Shown: positions 51,693 through 60,603 of the stretch, piece by piece
Numbering within the stretch: position 1 is the stretch's first letter
How the letters are laid out: each line of letters begins with the position of its first letter
Source: Neomesorhizobium albiziae
GTDB lineage: Bacteria > Pseudomonadota > Alphaproteobacteria > Rhizobiales > Rhizobiaceae
Assembly: GCF_900114255.1 (NCBI RefSeq)
Contig: NZ_FOSL01000002.1
Span: 248,001-312,000 of the forward strand
DNA length: 64,000 bases
Reading direction: 5' to 3'
Notes under the pieces: generated by a model
Seen by the model: only the letters and a program-made list of their open reading frames with translations
Database searches by the model: none
What the model was told of the DNA's origin: nothing
Position numbers and translations under genes: made by a program

Positions 51693-51711
51693 CTGGCGAC
51701 TACGAACGGCG

Positions 51712-52902
51712 TCACCGCCGCAAGCGGGAGGCGACTGGCTGAATGAGCCGCGCCGGCAACAGCCGCGCGGCTTTTTTCATCGTTGGCTTCAGGCGCCGCA
51801 CGAATTCCGCGTAAAGCCGGCCCTTCACCGTAAAAGGCACCAGCATGTCTTCCACGGATGTCGATCCGTCGGCGTGCTGCATCTTATAGGGGTCGGCCGG
51901 GGCAAGCAGGTCGAACACCGCATTGCCACGGCGGCGCGCATTGGCAAGAACCCGGTGTACCAGAATGCCGCCGACGCCTTCGCGCTCGTAACCGGGGTCG
52001 ATGGCGATCACATGACCGAAGGCGCCCCCCTTGCAGTCGAAGGAAAGGTCGATGCCGACCGGACTGCCGCCGCATTCGATCACCGAGACGCGCAACGGCG
52101 AGGAATGCGCCCCGTCGCCCGCGATGTCGCGGAAGAATGCCGCAAAACGCGGATCGGCGACTGTCGGCGACAGGATCGAGCCTCGGCTCAGCCATTCGCG
52201 TTTCAGGACAACGGCCCTGTCGGCCAGTTCCGCCGCTTCCGGGCCTGGAAGATGGTCGCGAAAGACAATCTCGCCGCGTTCGGCGAGGCGTCGCAGATGC
52301 CGGCGGTGGTTGGAGCGCTCCTTGGCCGAATAGACGGCGGCCGGCCCATCTGGACCGACCCGTACCGACAGATCGGCGAACGGCGCTTGCTGGCGGTCGA
52401 AGGTGATAGCTTCGACGCTCGCAGGGCAGCGGGCAAATGTGGAATCGGCGCGCACCTTGGGGGCCTCGAGCAGATCCGCGCCCAGGTCCCTGACCGCCAA
52501 CCAGCCGGCATTCAGCCATCGGTCCGCATCCGGGTCGTCACTGTCGAGCAGAAGATCGCTGAACTGCGCCACCGGCGCGCCCATGAAGGCCAGCGTGTCT
52601 ATGCCGGCCCGCCTGCGCCGGACGAGCGGCCACACCACGACCAGCCTGCCGGACCGGCGGCCGGTGACGATGGAGAGCGTCATGCGCCCGTCGAGATAAT
52701 GCCGCGCCCAATGGTCGAGGAAGACGAAGTTCTGGAAGACCTGCTGCGGCCTGGCCGCGCGCTCGAAAAGTGCCGTCCATTCCTCGCGCAGCGCTGCAAA
52801 GCCCTGGCTGCTCGTGATCACGGCGATATCGAGATCGCCGTTCTCGCCGTCTTGCGCGACGGAAGGCCGTTCGACCGCAACCAGTCTTGCCGGGCGGGTC
52901 AT
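51712..52902 (-). CDS. GNAT-fold acyltransferase, CelD/BcsL-like
   Basis: A 396-residue protein of the CelD/BcsL (Acetyltransf_6, FemAB-like) group, in which two GNAT-like folds form one chain. SNHRRHLRRLAERGEIVFRDH near residues 200-220 and IDLSFDCKGGAFGHVIAIDPGYEREGVGGILVH near 290-320 are typical. Such proteins acylate exopolysaccharide or cell-envelope sugars, though most are untested. Its stop faces the exported RidA gene with 19 bases between. It starts three bases after the stop of the unknown gene below, implying one operon. Confidence 0.8.
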   Translation of the reverse strand: MTRPARLVAVERPSVAQDGENGDLDIAVITSSQGFAALREEWTALFERAARPQQVFQNFVFLDHWARHYLDGRMTLSIVTGRRSGRLVVVWPLVRRRRAGIDTLAFMGAPVAQFSDLLLDSDDPDADRWLNAGWLAVRDLGADLLEAPKVRADSTFARCPASVEAITFDRQQAPFADLSVRVGPDGPAAVYSAKERSNHRRHLRRLAERGEIVFRDHLPGPEAAELADRAVVLKREWLSRGSILSPTVADPRFAAFFRDIAGDGAHSSPLRVSVIECGGSPVGIDLSFDCKGGAFGHVIAIDPGYEREGVGGILVHRVLANARRRGNAVFDLLAPADPYKMQHADGSTSVEDMLVPFTVKGRLYAEFVRRLKPTMKKAARLLPARLIQPVASRLRR

Positions 52903-52905
52903 CGC

Positions 52906-53562
52906 TCAGCCGCCGGTTCTCATATAGGTCCAGAGTCGCTTCAGCCCGGCCAGCGGAAATTTCATGAGGTAAAACACCATCAGTGGCGGATGCTTGGCGG
53001 CGAACGGTGCGTCCTGCTCCACCATATGCCGGATCGCCAGCACCGGAATAGGCGAGCGCAGCGGGCGGAAATCCGGGTTCCACAAGCCAGGGTCTTCCGA
53101 TGTGGCATGCATCATGCCGATCATCTTGCCGCGGCTCAGCGAGTGGAAGCGCAAGCGCCGCTGTACCCGCTTCAGCATGGCGACGCCCTGCTCGCCGTTG
53201 CAGCCGGGGAAACCGACAATGACCGTGCGGAAGTGGCGCATGGCGGGCTTGCTCGGGATTCTTTCCAGCGCGGCAAATCCGTCGCGGATCAGCGCATAGG
53301 CCTTTTCCTCGTCCTCAGCGGCCGCCTGCGAAATGCCCAGGCGCACAGTGTCGATCCTGGCCGCCTGCTTGGTAAAGGGGCAGACCGCTCCGGTGCGGCC
53401 GAGATCGGGATGGTTGGCCATCAGGTAGTTCTCCACCCAGTCGAGCAAGGTGCGCAGGGGTGTGCCGGCCCCGCCCGACGCGCTCACCTGTTCATGCGCC
53501 TCGCGTACCGTCAGCAAATCGCCGTCAGCCGCTGCCGTTCTTAACGCCGCGTCGTCCGCCAT
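52906..53562 (-). CDS. Hypothetical protein cotranscribed with the CelD-like gene
   Basis: A 218-residue soluble protein, first of a two-gene operon. GAVCPFTKQAARIDTVRLGI, RTVIVGFPGC and LHHATSEDPGLWNP-type segments (here MMHATSEDPGLWNP) are distinctive, and it may correspond to DUF6875, but I am unsure. Two Cys (VCPF, PGC) could be functional. No signal peptide or membrane helix is apparent. Its role in envelope modification is only suggested by the neighbour. Confidence 0.65.
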   Translation of the reverse strand: MADDAALRTAAADGDLLTVREAHEQVSASGGAGTPLRTLLDWVENYLMANHPDLGRTGAVCPFTKQAARIDTVRLGISQAAAEDEEKAYALIRDGFAALERIPSKPAMRHFRTVIVGFPGCNGEQGVAMLKRVQRRLRFHSLSRGKMIGMMHATSEDPGLWNPDFRPLRSPIPVLAIRHMVEQDAPFAAKHPPLMVFYLMKFPLAGLKRLWTYMRTGG

Positions 53563-53724
53563 GACCGCGCCCCGTGGTTTCTCGATTCTTCGCGTAGCAG
53601 TTCAGGCTTACGGAACAATTGCACGTTGCAAAATGCCCGCGTTTCAGCGGCTTATGGTTTATGAGGGGTTAGGATTGGAAGGCCGGTCGCAGCCCACCGA
53701 AAAATCCGCGGCAGATGGGCAGGT

Positions 53725-56316
53725 TTATTTCAGCTCCAGCAGGCGCTCGAGATAGTCTTTTTCCAGAGCCGGGCTCAGCGCGTTGCCGAGCCGCTTGCGG
53801 ATGGCGTCGAGGATCTGGCGGGCCCGCTGCACGTCGATCTCGTCCGGCACCTTGACCGAGTCGTTGAAGTCCGGGCCGGTCGTGGCGCGCGGACGCCCGA
53901 GCGGGTCGCGGTCAGCGTTCTGCTGGCGGCCGCCCTGTTCGGAGCCGCCCTGATCGCCCTGCATTGCCTGCTGCATCTGCTGCATCATGTCCTGGGCGCC
54001 GCGGCGCAGCGCTTCCAGCGCACGGCCCTGCTCGCCGACGGCGCGTTCGCCCTGCGAGTCGCCGAGCGCCTTGCCGGCCTCGCCCATCGCCTCGCCCGCC
54101 TCGCCGAACCCTTCGCCCGGCTGGATGCCCATGCCTTCCAGTCCCTTGGTCAGGCCTTCGAGCTCGCTGCGCAACTGGCCCTGGCCTTCCTGAAGCTGCT
54201 TCATGGCCTCGGCGAATTCCTCGGGCGTCATCGGCTGGCCCTGTTGTCCCTGCTCGCCCGGCTGTTGTCCCTGCTGCCCTTCCTGGCCCTGCTGCTCGCC
54301 GCGGTTTTCGCCACGCTCGCGCTCACCGCGCTGCATCTGGTCCAGGCGGAAGGTCTCATTCATCATCTCCTGCTGGCGCCGCATGATCTCGCCGAGCTTG
54401 TTCATCTGCTTGTTCATTTCGGTCTGCTGGCCGTCCTGGCCCTGCTGACCCTGTTGCGGACGCGCCGCCTGCAGGTTGTTCATCATGTCCTGCAACTGCG
54501 ACAGCAGTTCCTGCGCCTGGTCGCGCGAGCCGGACTTCGCCAGGTTCTCGATCTGGTCGAGCATGCGCTGCAGGTCGCTCTCGCGCAGCATTTCGGCGTT
54601 GGGCGGCATCTGGCGCGCCATATTCGGGTTCTGCTGCATGCGCTCGGCGAATTCGCGCAGGAATTCGTTCATCGCCTGGCGCAGCTCCTGCATCAGCTTG
54701 TCGATCTCCTCGTCGCTGGCGCCGTTCTCGAGCGCCTGCCGCAACGCCTCCTGTGCCTGCCGCAACCGCCTCTCGGCGGCGGAAAGATCGCCGTCCTCGA
54801 TGCCGAGCGCGATCTCCCACAGATAGGAGGCGACACCGCGCAACGCGTCGTCGTTGCCAGCCATCTTCAGCCGCGTCATGGCGCTCATGATGACCAGGTA
54901 GTGGGACAGGTTCTCGAAAGTGTCCTCTGGCCGCAGCGTGACGCCGTTCATCAACTCGAGCACATGCGGCTTTCGGTTGGCGTCGAGCGCCAGGATCTGG
55001 CGCTGCTCCACCACCGCCCTGGCGAGCGGGTTGGTGAACGGCCGCTCCGGCAGCGTGATGGTCTTGGTCTCGCTGCGCGCCTCCTGGCCGGCGGCGTCGG
55101 TCGCCTTGAGAGTCAGCTTCACCCGGGCGCCTGCCCATGGGTGTTCGGTCAGGTCGCGGCTGGTTTTCGCAGCACCGTTTTCAGCACCCTTGCGGGGCAG
55201 GCTGAGCGGCATTTCCGGGGTGGGGTAAAGCGGGCGGGCGCCGGGCTTCTGCGGCTCCTCGAGCACGAATTCGGTCGTGGCCGAAACCGCGCCGTAGTCG
55301 TCGACGATTTCGTAGTTCAGTTCCAGCGTGCCGTTGACGGCGCGCTTGGGTTCACCGGCAAAGCGGATTTCCGGCGCCTTGTCGGGGATCACCGAAAACG
55401 ACCATTTGGCGAGTTCCTGCTCGCCCGCGCTGAGGGCGAGAACGCCGTCGCTGTTGAGCTTGCCGGCAAACTGCCGCGGCGCTCCGGGCGCGACGGCCGC
55501 CGGCTTGGCCTGGTCCGGCTGCGCTGGCGCGTTGGGCGCCAGGTCGCGGGTGTTGCCGTTCGGATCGGTATAGCCGAGGGTCTCGTCACCCGAACCGCCG
55601 GTGATGCGCAGCGCGACATCGCTGCCTTCCGGAACCGTGTATACGGGCGACGGCTGCGTAGCGTCCGCGGTCAGGAACACCGGCGGCTTGCCGGTGTAGG
55701 CGGGCGGCGTCACCCACGCATCGATGCGCGCCGGAATGACGTCGCGCGCCACATGCGCACGGAATGCGTCGGTGATGCTGCCACCGAGAGGCCCAAGCGA
55801 AAAGGCGAACGCAGCGACGAAGACAAGTGCCGCGACGGCGCGCAACGCCCACGGGTCGCGTTCGGGCACCGTTGTGCGCGGCAGGTCGCCATGCATGCTG
55901 CCCAGCCTTTCGGCCATGCGGCGCTGATGTTCCTGCCATAATGCCTGGCCGAAGCTGTCGTCCTTGCCAGTCAGCCGGTCGGTCTGCACCAGCACAGGCG
56001 TATGCGGAAGCTGATTGGCACGCTCGATGCGGCGGTCGATTTCGGCTGTGGTCGGGCTGCGGAAAAAGCGCAAGGGGTAGAGCGCGGCAAGGGCTCCCCC
56101 GGCGAACAGAACGGCGAGCGGCAGCCGCACCGCGTCCGCAACCTCGCGGAAGACCCCGAGCCACGACAGCGAGAGGAACAGGCTGACGATGACGACGAAA
56201 GGCAGCGCCAGCGGCCACAACCGCTCCAGCATCATCGCTGCCCGCGTGGCAAAGCGCGTGCGCTTCAGGCGCCCGGCAAATCCGCGATTGCTGCTGACGG
56301 TCGGCGTCTCTGTCAT
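53725..56316 (-). CDS. TIGR02302/DUF4175-type large membrane-anchored protein
   Basis: An 863-residue protein with three hydrophobic segments near the N-terminus (PLALPFVVIVSLFLSLSW, AVLFAGGALAALYPL, AVAALVFVAAFAFSLG) and a long extracytoplasmic part. The C-terminal third is extremely Gln/Glu/Gly/Met-rich (repeats such as GQQGQ and QMNKL), predicted disordered or coiled-coil. Such proteins are conserved in Hyphomicrobiales next to lysA; function unknown, possibly envelope-related. ATG at 56316 follows GGAAAGG. In this window it is separated from lysA by a 4.3-kb block, which suggests insertion. Confidence 0.85.
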   Translation of the reverse strand: MTETPTVSSNRGFAGRLKRTRFATRAAMMLERLWPLALPFVVIVSLFLSLSWLGVFREVADAVRLPLAVLFAGGALAALYPLRFFRSPTTAEIDRRIERANQLPHTPVLVQTDRLTGKDDSFGQALWQEHQRRMAERLGSMHGDLPRTTVPERDPWALRAVAALVFVAAFAFSLGPLGGSITDAFRAHVARDVIPARIDAWVTPPAYTGKPPVFLTADATQPSPVYTVPEGSDVALRITGGSGDETLGYTDPNGNTRDLAPNAPAQPDQAKPAAVAPGAPRQFAGKLNSDGVLALSAGEQELAKWSFSVIPDKAPEIRFAGEPKRAVNGTLELNYEIVDDYGAVSATTEFVLEEPQKPGARPLYPTPEMPLSLPRKGAENGAAKTSRDLTEHPWAGARVKLTLKATDAAGQEARSETKTITLPERPFTNPLARAVVEQRQILALDANRKPHVLELMNGVTLRPEDTFENLSHYLVIMSAMTRLKMAGNDDALRGVASYLWEIALGIEDGDLSAAERRLRQAQEALRQALENGASDEEIDKLMQELRQAMNEFLREFAERMQQNPNMARQMPPNAEMLRESDLQRMLDQIENLAKSGSRDQAQELLSQLQDMMNNLQAARPQQGQQGQDGQQTEMNKQMNKLGEIMRRQQEMMNETFRLDQMQRGERERGENRGEQQGQEGQQGQQPGEQGQQGQPMTPEEFAEAMKQLQEGQGQLRSELEGLTKGLEGMGIQPGEGFGEAGEAMGEAGKALGDSQGERAVGEQGRALEALRRGAQDMMQQMQQAMQGDQGGSEQGGRQQNADRDPLGRPRATTGPDFNDSVKVPDEIDVQRARQILDAIRKRLGNALSPALEKDYLERLLELK

Positions 56317-56541
56317 CGGCCTTTCCAGGCGGACGGCGCGGAATGGCGCCGCCTCCACGACTCGAAGAATAACAGCAAACGCGGCAAAGGCGAGGCGCTG
56401 ACAAAAACGTGAAGCGCGCAGCTACCGCATCGGTCCGAAAATCGGACTGGCAATCCAGTTCGGTCAAGCCGGAAAGATCAACGCGAAGAATGGGTTATGG
56501 AGATATCGCTGTTCATCATGCTTTCGGCCGGATGAATTCCG

Positions 56542-57564
56542 TCACGCCGTCTGACCGCGCCGCGCGCTTCGCCAGGCAGCCGGGGGCGCACCGTAAGTGC
56601 GCGAGAATGCACGGTTGAAAGCCGCCTCGGTGCCATATCCCGCCTCGTGGGCGATAGCGGCAATGCCCTTGGCCGTCGTGCTCAGCGCCATGCTGGCCAG
56701 GCAAAGCCGCCAGTCGCGCACATAACGCATTGGCGACGTGTCGAGCACCGTTTCGAAACGCTCGGCCAGCGTGCTCCTCGACAAACCCGAGGCGGTGGAG
56801 AGAGCCGGGACGGACCAGTCGTGGCCGGGATCGTTGTGAATGAGCGAAAGGCAGCGCCCGAGCGGCGGATCGGCGAGGGCTGCCAGCCAGCCGGTCGAGC
56901 CCGGCTGCGCGCTGCAGATCTGATGCCGGAGCAGTTCGATGAAGATGATTTCGGTCAGCCGTTCCAGCATGGAAAGCCCGCCCGTGCGCGGGCTGTCCAC
57001 TTCAGCCACGATCTGGCCGATCGTCGCATTCAGCCAGGCGGCAGCGCCCGAGTCGCGCGTGCGCACGTGCAGGGTCTGGGGCAGGGCTTCCCTGAGAGGG
57101 CGAAAATTCATGCCGTCGCTGCGCAGAAACCCGCACAGCAACCGCACCCGTTGCTGTCCGTCGCCATAGTGCAGCACGGGAATCTCCCGCCACGGTTTGG
57201 GCGGCAGGTCCTGCACGGGCGTGACCAGCTTGCCGCCGTCGCCGGCGCCGAGCTGATGGCCGGTGCCGAAGGGGAAAGCGATGACGTCGCCTTCGGCAAG
57301 CACCAGTTCCCGGTCACCGATTCTCATCCAGCAGGCTCCTTCGGCCACGATATGAAAAGGCATCGTATTGCCTGCATTCCCCATCAATCGGGCAAGCGAC
57401 GGCGCTGCATCCGTCTGCCAGGCGCCGGTCGCGGTGAAGCAGAACTGCAAGGAGCCGGAAAGCCTGATCGTGCGCAGCACGTCGGACAACAGATCCCGCT
57501 GCGCCACTGCATCGGCATCGGTGCGGATCGGATTTTCGGTCAATTCTTTCGGCAGCCCAGCCAA
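56542..57564 (-). CDS. AraC-family regulator with cupin sensor
   Basis: A 340-residue protein. Residues 30-180 form a cupin-type sensor (MPFHIVAEGACWMRIGDRELVLAEGDVIAFPFGTGHQLG), and the last 100 residues contain two HTH motifs (WSVPALSTASGLSRSTLAERFETVLD and KGIAAIAHEAGYGTEAAFNRAFSRTYG). It resembles cupin_6 AraC regulators of oxidative or solvent-stress genes. It is divergent from a DsrE-like gene across 65 bases, its likely target. The start is a TTG at 57564 behind GGGGA; TTG 57543 is an alternative. Confidence 0.86.
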   Translation of the reverse strand: MAGLPKELTENPIRTDADAVAQRDLLSDVLRTIRLSGSLQFCFTATGAWQTDAAPSLARLMGNAGNTMPFHIVAEGACWMRIGDRELVLAEGDVIAFPFGTGHQLGAGDGGKLVTPVQDLPPKPWREIPVLHYGDGQQRVRLLCGFLRSDGMNFRPLREALPQTLHVRTRDSGAAAWLNATIGQIVAEVDSPRTGGLSMLERLTEIIFIELLRHQICSAQPGSTGWLAALADPPLGRCLSLIHNDPGHDWSVPALSTASGLSRSTLAERFETVLDTSPMRYVRDWRLCLASMALSTTAKGIAAIAHEAGYGTEAAFNRAFSRTYGAPPAAWRSARRGQTA

Positions 57565-57629
57565 AGACGGTTTTTCCCCGGTGGCTTATTCAGTTCCGTA
57601 TCGCAATCGAACACGCGGAGAATACTACA

Positions 57630-57998
57630 ATGCAAGCTGCAACCGACAAACTTGTGGTCCTGGTCACAAGGGGTATTGATTCGGAACTGTCCTCGGTGGC
57701 CTTCACCATCGCCAATGGCGGCCTTACCGCCGGCCTCAAGGTATCCATGTTCCTGACCAGCACGGCAATCGACCTGGTCCGCAAGGGCGGTCAGCGCCTG
57801 ACCCAGGTGGCGCCGCTGGAGCCGCTTGCGGCACTGATCGAGGATTTCCAGAAGCGCGGCGGCGTCATCTGGGCATGCCCGCCCTGCGTGAAATCCCGCG
57901 GCTACGAGCAGGCCGACCTGCTCGACGGCGTCATCATCGTCGGCGCCAGCGCCATGCATGCCGAAATCAAGGAGGGCGCGGCGACGCTGTCGTTCTGA
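57630..57998 (+). CDS. DsrE-family sulfur-carrier-like protein
   Basis: A 122-residue cytoplasmic protein of the DsrE/TusD fold: VVLVTRGIDSELSSVAFTIANGGL near residues 8-32 and VSMFLTSTAIDLVRKGG. The CPPC pair (near residues 83-86, WACPPCVKSRGY) sits where the DsrE catalytic Cys lies, and could serve in persulfide transfer or as a redox pair. Divergent AraC-type regulator. GGAG precedes the ATG. The partner subunits DsrF/H are absent, so it probably acts as a homo-oligomer of unknown role. Confidence 0.82.
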   Translation: MQAATDKLVVLVTRGIDSELSSVAFTIANGGLTAGLKVSMFLTSTAIDLVRKGGQRLTQVAPLEPLAALIEDFQKRGGVIWACPPCVKSRGYEQADLLDGVIIVGASAMHAEIKEGAATLSF

Positions 57999-58141
57999 TC
58001 CGCGGGAGACGCTCGCGATCATTTGCCTTTCTGCTTGACGGATGGTGCCTCGCATTCGGAGAACTGCGGCCGATTATCACGGACTGTAATATCGTCTGGA
58101 ATTTGCTTGAGCGCGCGGGTTCGGGCGGACTAGTGTCGCGG

Positions 58142-59167
58142 ATGGTAACAGCTTCCCACGATTCCGCGACACCGCCCACAACTCGCCACTGGCCAAAAAT
58201 CCTATCCAACTACCGCAAGCCGCACCGTGGCCGCAGCGCCTTCGAGCTGGCGGTGACGGTGGTGCCCTTCGCCGCGCTCTGGGCACTGTCATGGGCTGCG
58301 GTGCACTACGGTTTCTGGTGGGGACTGCTGCTGATCGTGCCCGCCGCCGGCTTCCTGCTGCGCCTGTTCATGATCCAGCACGATTGCGGCCACGGCTCGT
58401 TCTTCGCCCACCGCCACGCCGACGACTGGATCGGGCGGGCGATCGGCGTTCTGACGCTGACACCTTACGACTACTGGCGCCGCGCCCACGCCGCGCATCA
58501 TGCGACGGCCGGCAATCTCGATGAACGCGGTGTCGGCGACATCACCACGCTGACCGTCGCCGAATATCGGGCGCTGTCGCGCTGGGGCCGTCTCGGCTAC
58601 CGGTTCTACCGGCATCCGGCGGTGATGTTCGGCATCGGCCCGGTATGGCTTTTCATCATCAAGCAGCGGCTGCCCTTCGGCATGATGCGGGCCGGCATGC
58701 AGCCTTGGGTTTCGACCATGGCCACCAACCTTGCCATCGCAACCCTGGCGGCCGTCCTGATCTGGCTGATCGGCCCCGTGCCGTTCCTGCTGGTGCATCT
58801 GCCGATCGTCACGCTGGCGGGCGCTGCCGGCATCTGGCTGTTCTACGTGCAGCACCAGTTCGAGGAAACACATTGGGCGCAAGGCCCCGAATGGGAGTTC
58901 CAGCAAGCCGCGTTGCACGGCTCGTCGCATTACGACCTTCCGGGCGTGCTCAAATGGCTGACCGGCAACATCGGCATCCATCATGTCCACCACCTGTCGA
59001 GCCGCGTGCCTTATTACCGGCTGCCCGAAGTGCTGCGCGACTATCCCGAACTCGGCAATGTCGGCCGCATCACCATCATGGATAGCCTGCGCTGCGTGAA
59101 ACTCGTCCTGTGGGACGAAAGCCGGGGCAGGCTTGTTTCTTTCCGCGAAGCACGGGCACTGGCCTAG
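58142..59167 (+). CDS. Membrane fatty acid desaturase
   Basis: A 341-residue di-iron membrane enzyme with the three His boxes: HDCGHGS near residue 80-86, HAAHHATAG near 117-125, and HHVHH near 281-285. That is the delta-12/omega-6 type of acyl-lipid desaturase. Four to five hydrophobic segments lie between them. It inserts a cis double bond with O2 and reducing power, changing membrane fluidity. ATG at 58142 is in a poor ribosome-binding context, and a GTG at 58133 is possible. It belongs to the block between the TIGR02302 gene and lysA. Confidence 0.88.
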   Translation: MVTASHDSATPPTTRHWPKILSNYRKPHRGRSAFELAVTVVPFAALWALSWAAVHYGFWWGLLLIVPAAGFLLRLFMIQHDCGHGSFFAHRHADDWIGRAIGVLTLTPYDYWRRAHAAHHATAGNLDERGVGDITTLTVAEYRALSRWGRLGYRFYRHPAVMFGIGPVWLFIIKQRLPFGMMRAGMQPWVSTMATNLAIATLAAVLIWLIGPVPFLLVHLPIVTLAGAAGIWLFYVQHQFEETHWAQGPEWEFQQAALHGSSHYDLPGVLKWLTGNIGIHHVHHLSSRVPYYRLPEVLRDYPELGNVGRITIMDSLRCVKLVLWDESRGRLVSFREARALA

Positions 59168-59198
59168 AAAGCCGGTTCCCGCTTTTCAGGATCACGCA

Positions 59199-60143
59199 CT
59201 AGCCGAACTTCACCGCGGTGGTGTTGCCGCCGCAGACCAGGACGGCGACGCGTTCGCCCGGCGCGGGAATGTATTTTCCGGAAAGCAGCGCGGCAAAGGC
59301 AGCCGCGCCGCCGGGCTCGGCGACCACCCTGACATTGTCCCACAGCGCCTGTTGCGCGGCGGCGATATCCTCGTCGCTGACCAGCACGGAGCGTTCCACG
59401 AAGGCCTGCGCGACCGGAAACATCAGCGTGCCGACGCGTTTGGGCGCCAGCGAATCGGCAGCGATGCCGCCGGCCGGCGCATCGACCGGTTCGCCCGCTT
59501 CCAGGGCGCGGTGCAGCGTCGGGGCTTCTTCCGGCTCTACGGCGACGATGCGGACGCGCCCGGCGAACCAGCCGGCGATGCCGCCGATCAGCCCACCGCC
59601 GCCGACCGCCACCAGCAGCGTGTCGATGTCCGGCAGGTCGGCTTCGATCTCCTTGCCGAGCGTGCCCTGGCCGAGCAGGGTTTCCGGCTGGTTGAAAGCA
59701 TGTATCTGCAGGGCGCCGGTCCCGGTGGCGCGGGCTTCGCTGGCGGCAAGCGCCTCGGCATATAGCTGGCCGCCAATGACAAGCTCGGCGCCGTAGCTGC
59801 GGATACGGTCGGTCTTGGCCTTGGGCGACACTTCCGGCACGAAGATCGCCGCCGGCACGCCGAGCCGCATCGCCGCATAGGCCACCGCAGCACCATGGTT
59901 GCCGCCGGACGCGGCAACCACGCCTGCCCCTGGGATTTCCCGCGTCAGGAGATTGGCGAAGGCGCCGCGCGCCTTGAACGAACCGGAATGCTGGAAGAGT
60001 TCCAGTTTGAGATCGACGGGCAGTGCGGCGCGGCCGAAATCCGCCATGTCGACGCGCAGCACCGGCGTGTGCCGGATATGCGGCCGGATCAGAGCCTCGG
60101 TCCCGGCGATGCGCTCTCCGGTGATCTGGAACTCGACGGTCAT
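59199..60143 (-). CDS. Serine/threonine dehydratase (PLP-dependent)
   Basis: A 314-residue PLP enzyme, second in this window. The PLP lysine is in SGSFKARGAF near residue 53, with ASGGNHGAAVAYA near 83 and VGGGGLIGG near 177. It is shorter than the enzyme at 28273-29262 and clearly diverged (SFKARG against SFKFRG). Substrate could be threonine, serine, or 3-hydroxyaspartate-like amino acids. GGAGG precedes the ATG. It is divergent from an ArsR regulator across 51 bases, so it is probably its target. Confidence 0.88.
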   Translation of the reverse strand: MTVEFQITGERIAGTEALIRPHIRHTPVLRVDMADFGRAALPVDLKLELFQHSGSFKARGAFANLLTREIPGAGVVAASGGNHGAAVAYAAMRLGVPAAIFVPEVSPKAKTDRIRSYGAELVIGGQLYAEALAASEARATGTGALQIHAFNQPETLLGQGTLGKEIEADLPDIDTLLVAVGGGGLIGGIAGWFAGRVRIVAVEPEEAPTLHRALEAGEPVDAPAGGIAADSLAPKRVGTLMFPVAQAFVERSVLVSDEDIAAAQQALWDNVRVVAEPGGAAAFAALLSGKYIPAPGERVAVLVCGGNTTAVKFG

Positions 60144-60194
60144 GGATCGTCCTCCGCGAATTGACATTATTTAGTAACTTGGCAAAATACCAGA

Positions 60195-60497
60195 ATGCAA
60201 GAGGTCGATGTCCTGAAAGCGCTCGCCAACGAGCGCCGGCTGCAAATTCTGGAGTGGCTCAAGAACCCGCGCGCGCATTTCCGGGCGCAGGCCGACGGAG
60301 ACCTCGTCGAGGATGGCGTCTGCGCACTGCTGATCGCCGAAAAGCTCGGCATCACGCCGGCAACGCTCAGTGAACACATGCGGGTTCTCTCGCACGCCGG
60401 GCTGGTGCGTTCGAAGCGCATCAAGCAATGGGTCTTCTACCGGCGCGACGACGACAGGATCGGCGCTGTGAAGGCGCTGCTTCACGAGACGCTTTGA
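60195..60497 (+). CDS. ArsR-type winged-helix regulator with insertion
   Basis: A 100-residue regulator. DVLKALANERRLQILEWL starts the winged helix, and the recognition helix lies in ITPATLSEHMRVLSHAGLV near residues 55-73. A stretch NPRAHFRAQADGDLVEDGVCALL separates them, about 10 residues longer than in typical ArsR proteins. It has one Cys and no metal-box (ELCVCDL). It probably represses the divergent dehydratase gene. The ATG lacks a clear ribosome site, and leaderless translation is possible. Confidence 0.8.
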   Translation: MQEVDVLKALANERRLQILEWLKNPRAHFRAQADGDLVEDGVCALLIAEKLGITPATLSEHMRVLSHAGLVRSKRIKQWVFYRRDDDRIGAVKALLHETL

Positions 60498-60498
60498 G

Positions 60499-60531
60499 CT
60501 AGAGCATTTTGCAGCCAAATGGAATCATTTG
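60499..60531. repeat. Dispersed palindromic repeat, minus-strand fragment
   Basis: CTAGAGCATTTTGCAGCCAAATGGAATCATTTG is the reverse complement of the closing part (CCAAATGATTCCATTTGGCTGCAAAATGCTCTAG) of the copy at 38628-38732. It is truncated and lies between the ArsR gene and the end of lysA. Confidence 0.75.
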
Positions 60532-60603
60532 ACTACGACCGCTTCATGGAACGCGCCAAATCTCGGCTGCGGACATAGGCGACCGCTGCCGCCTGCCAGT
60601 TCC

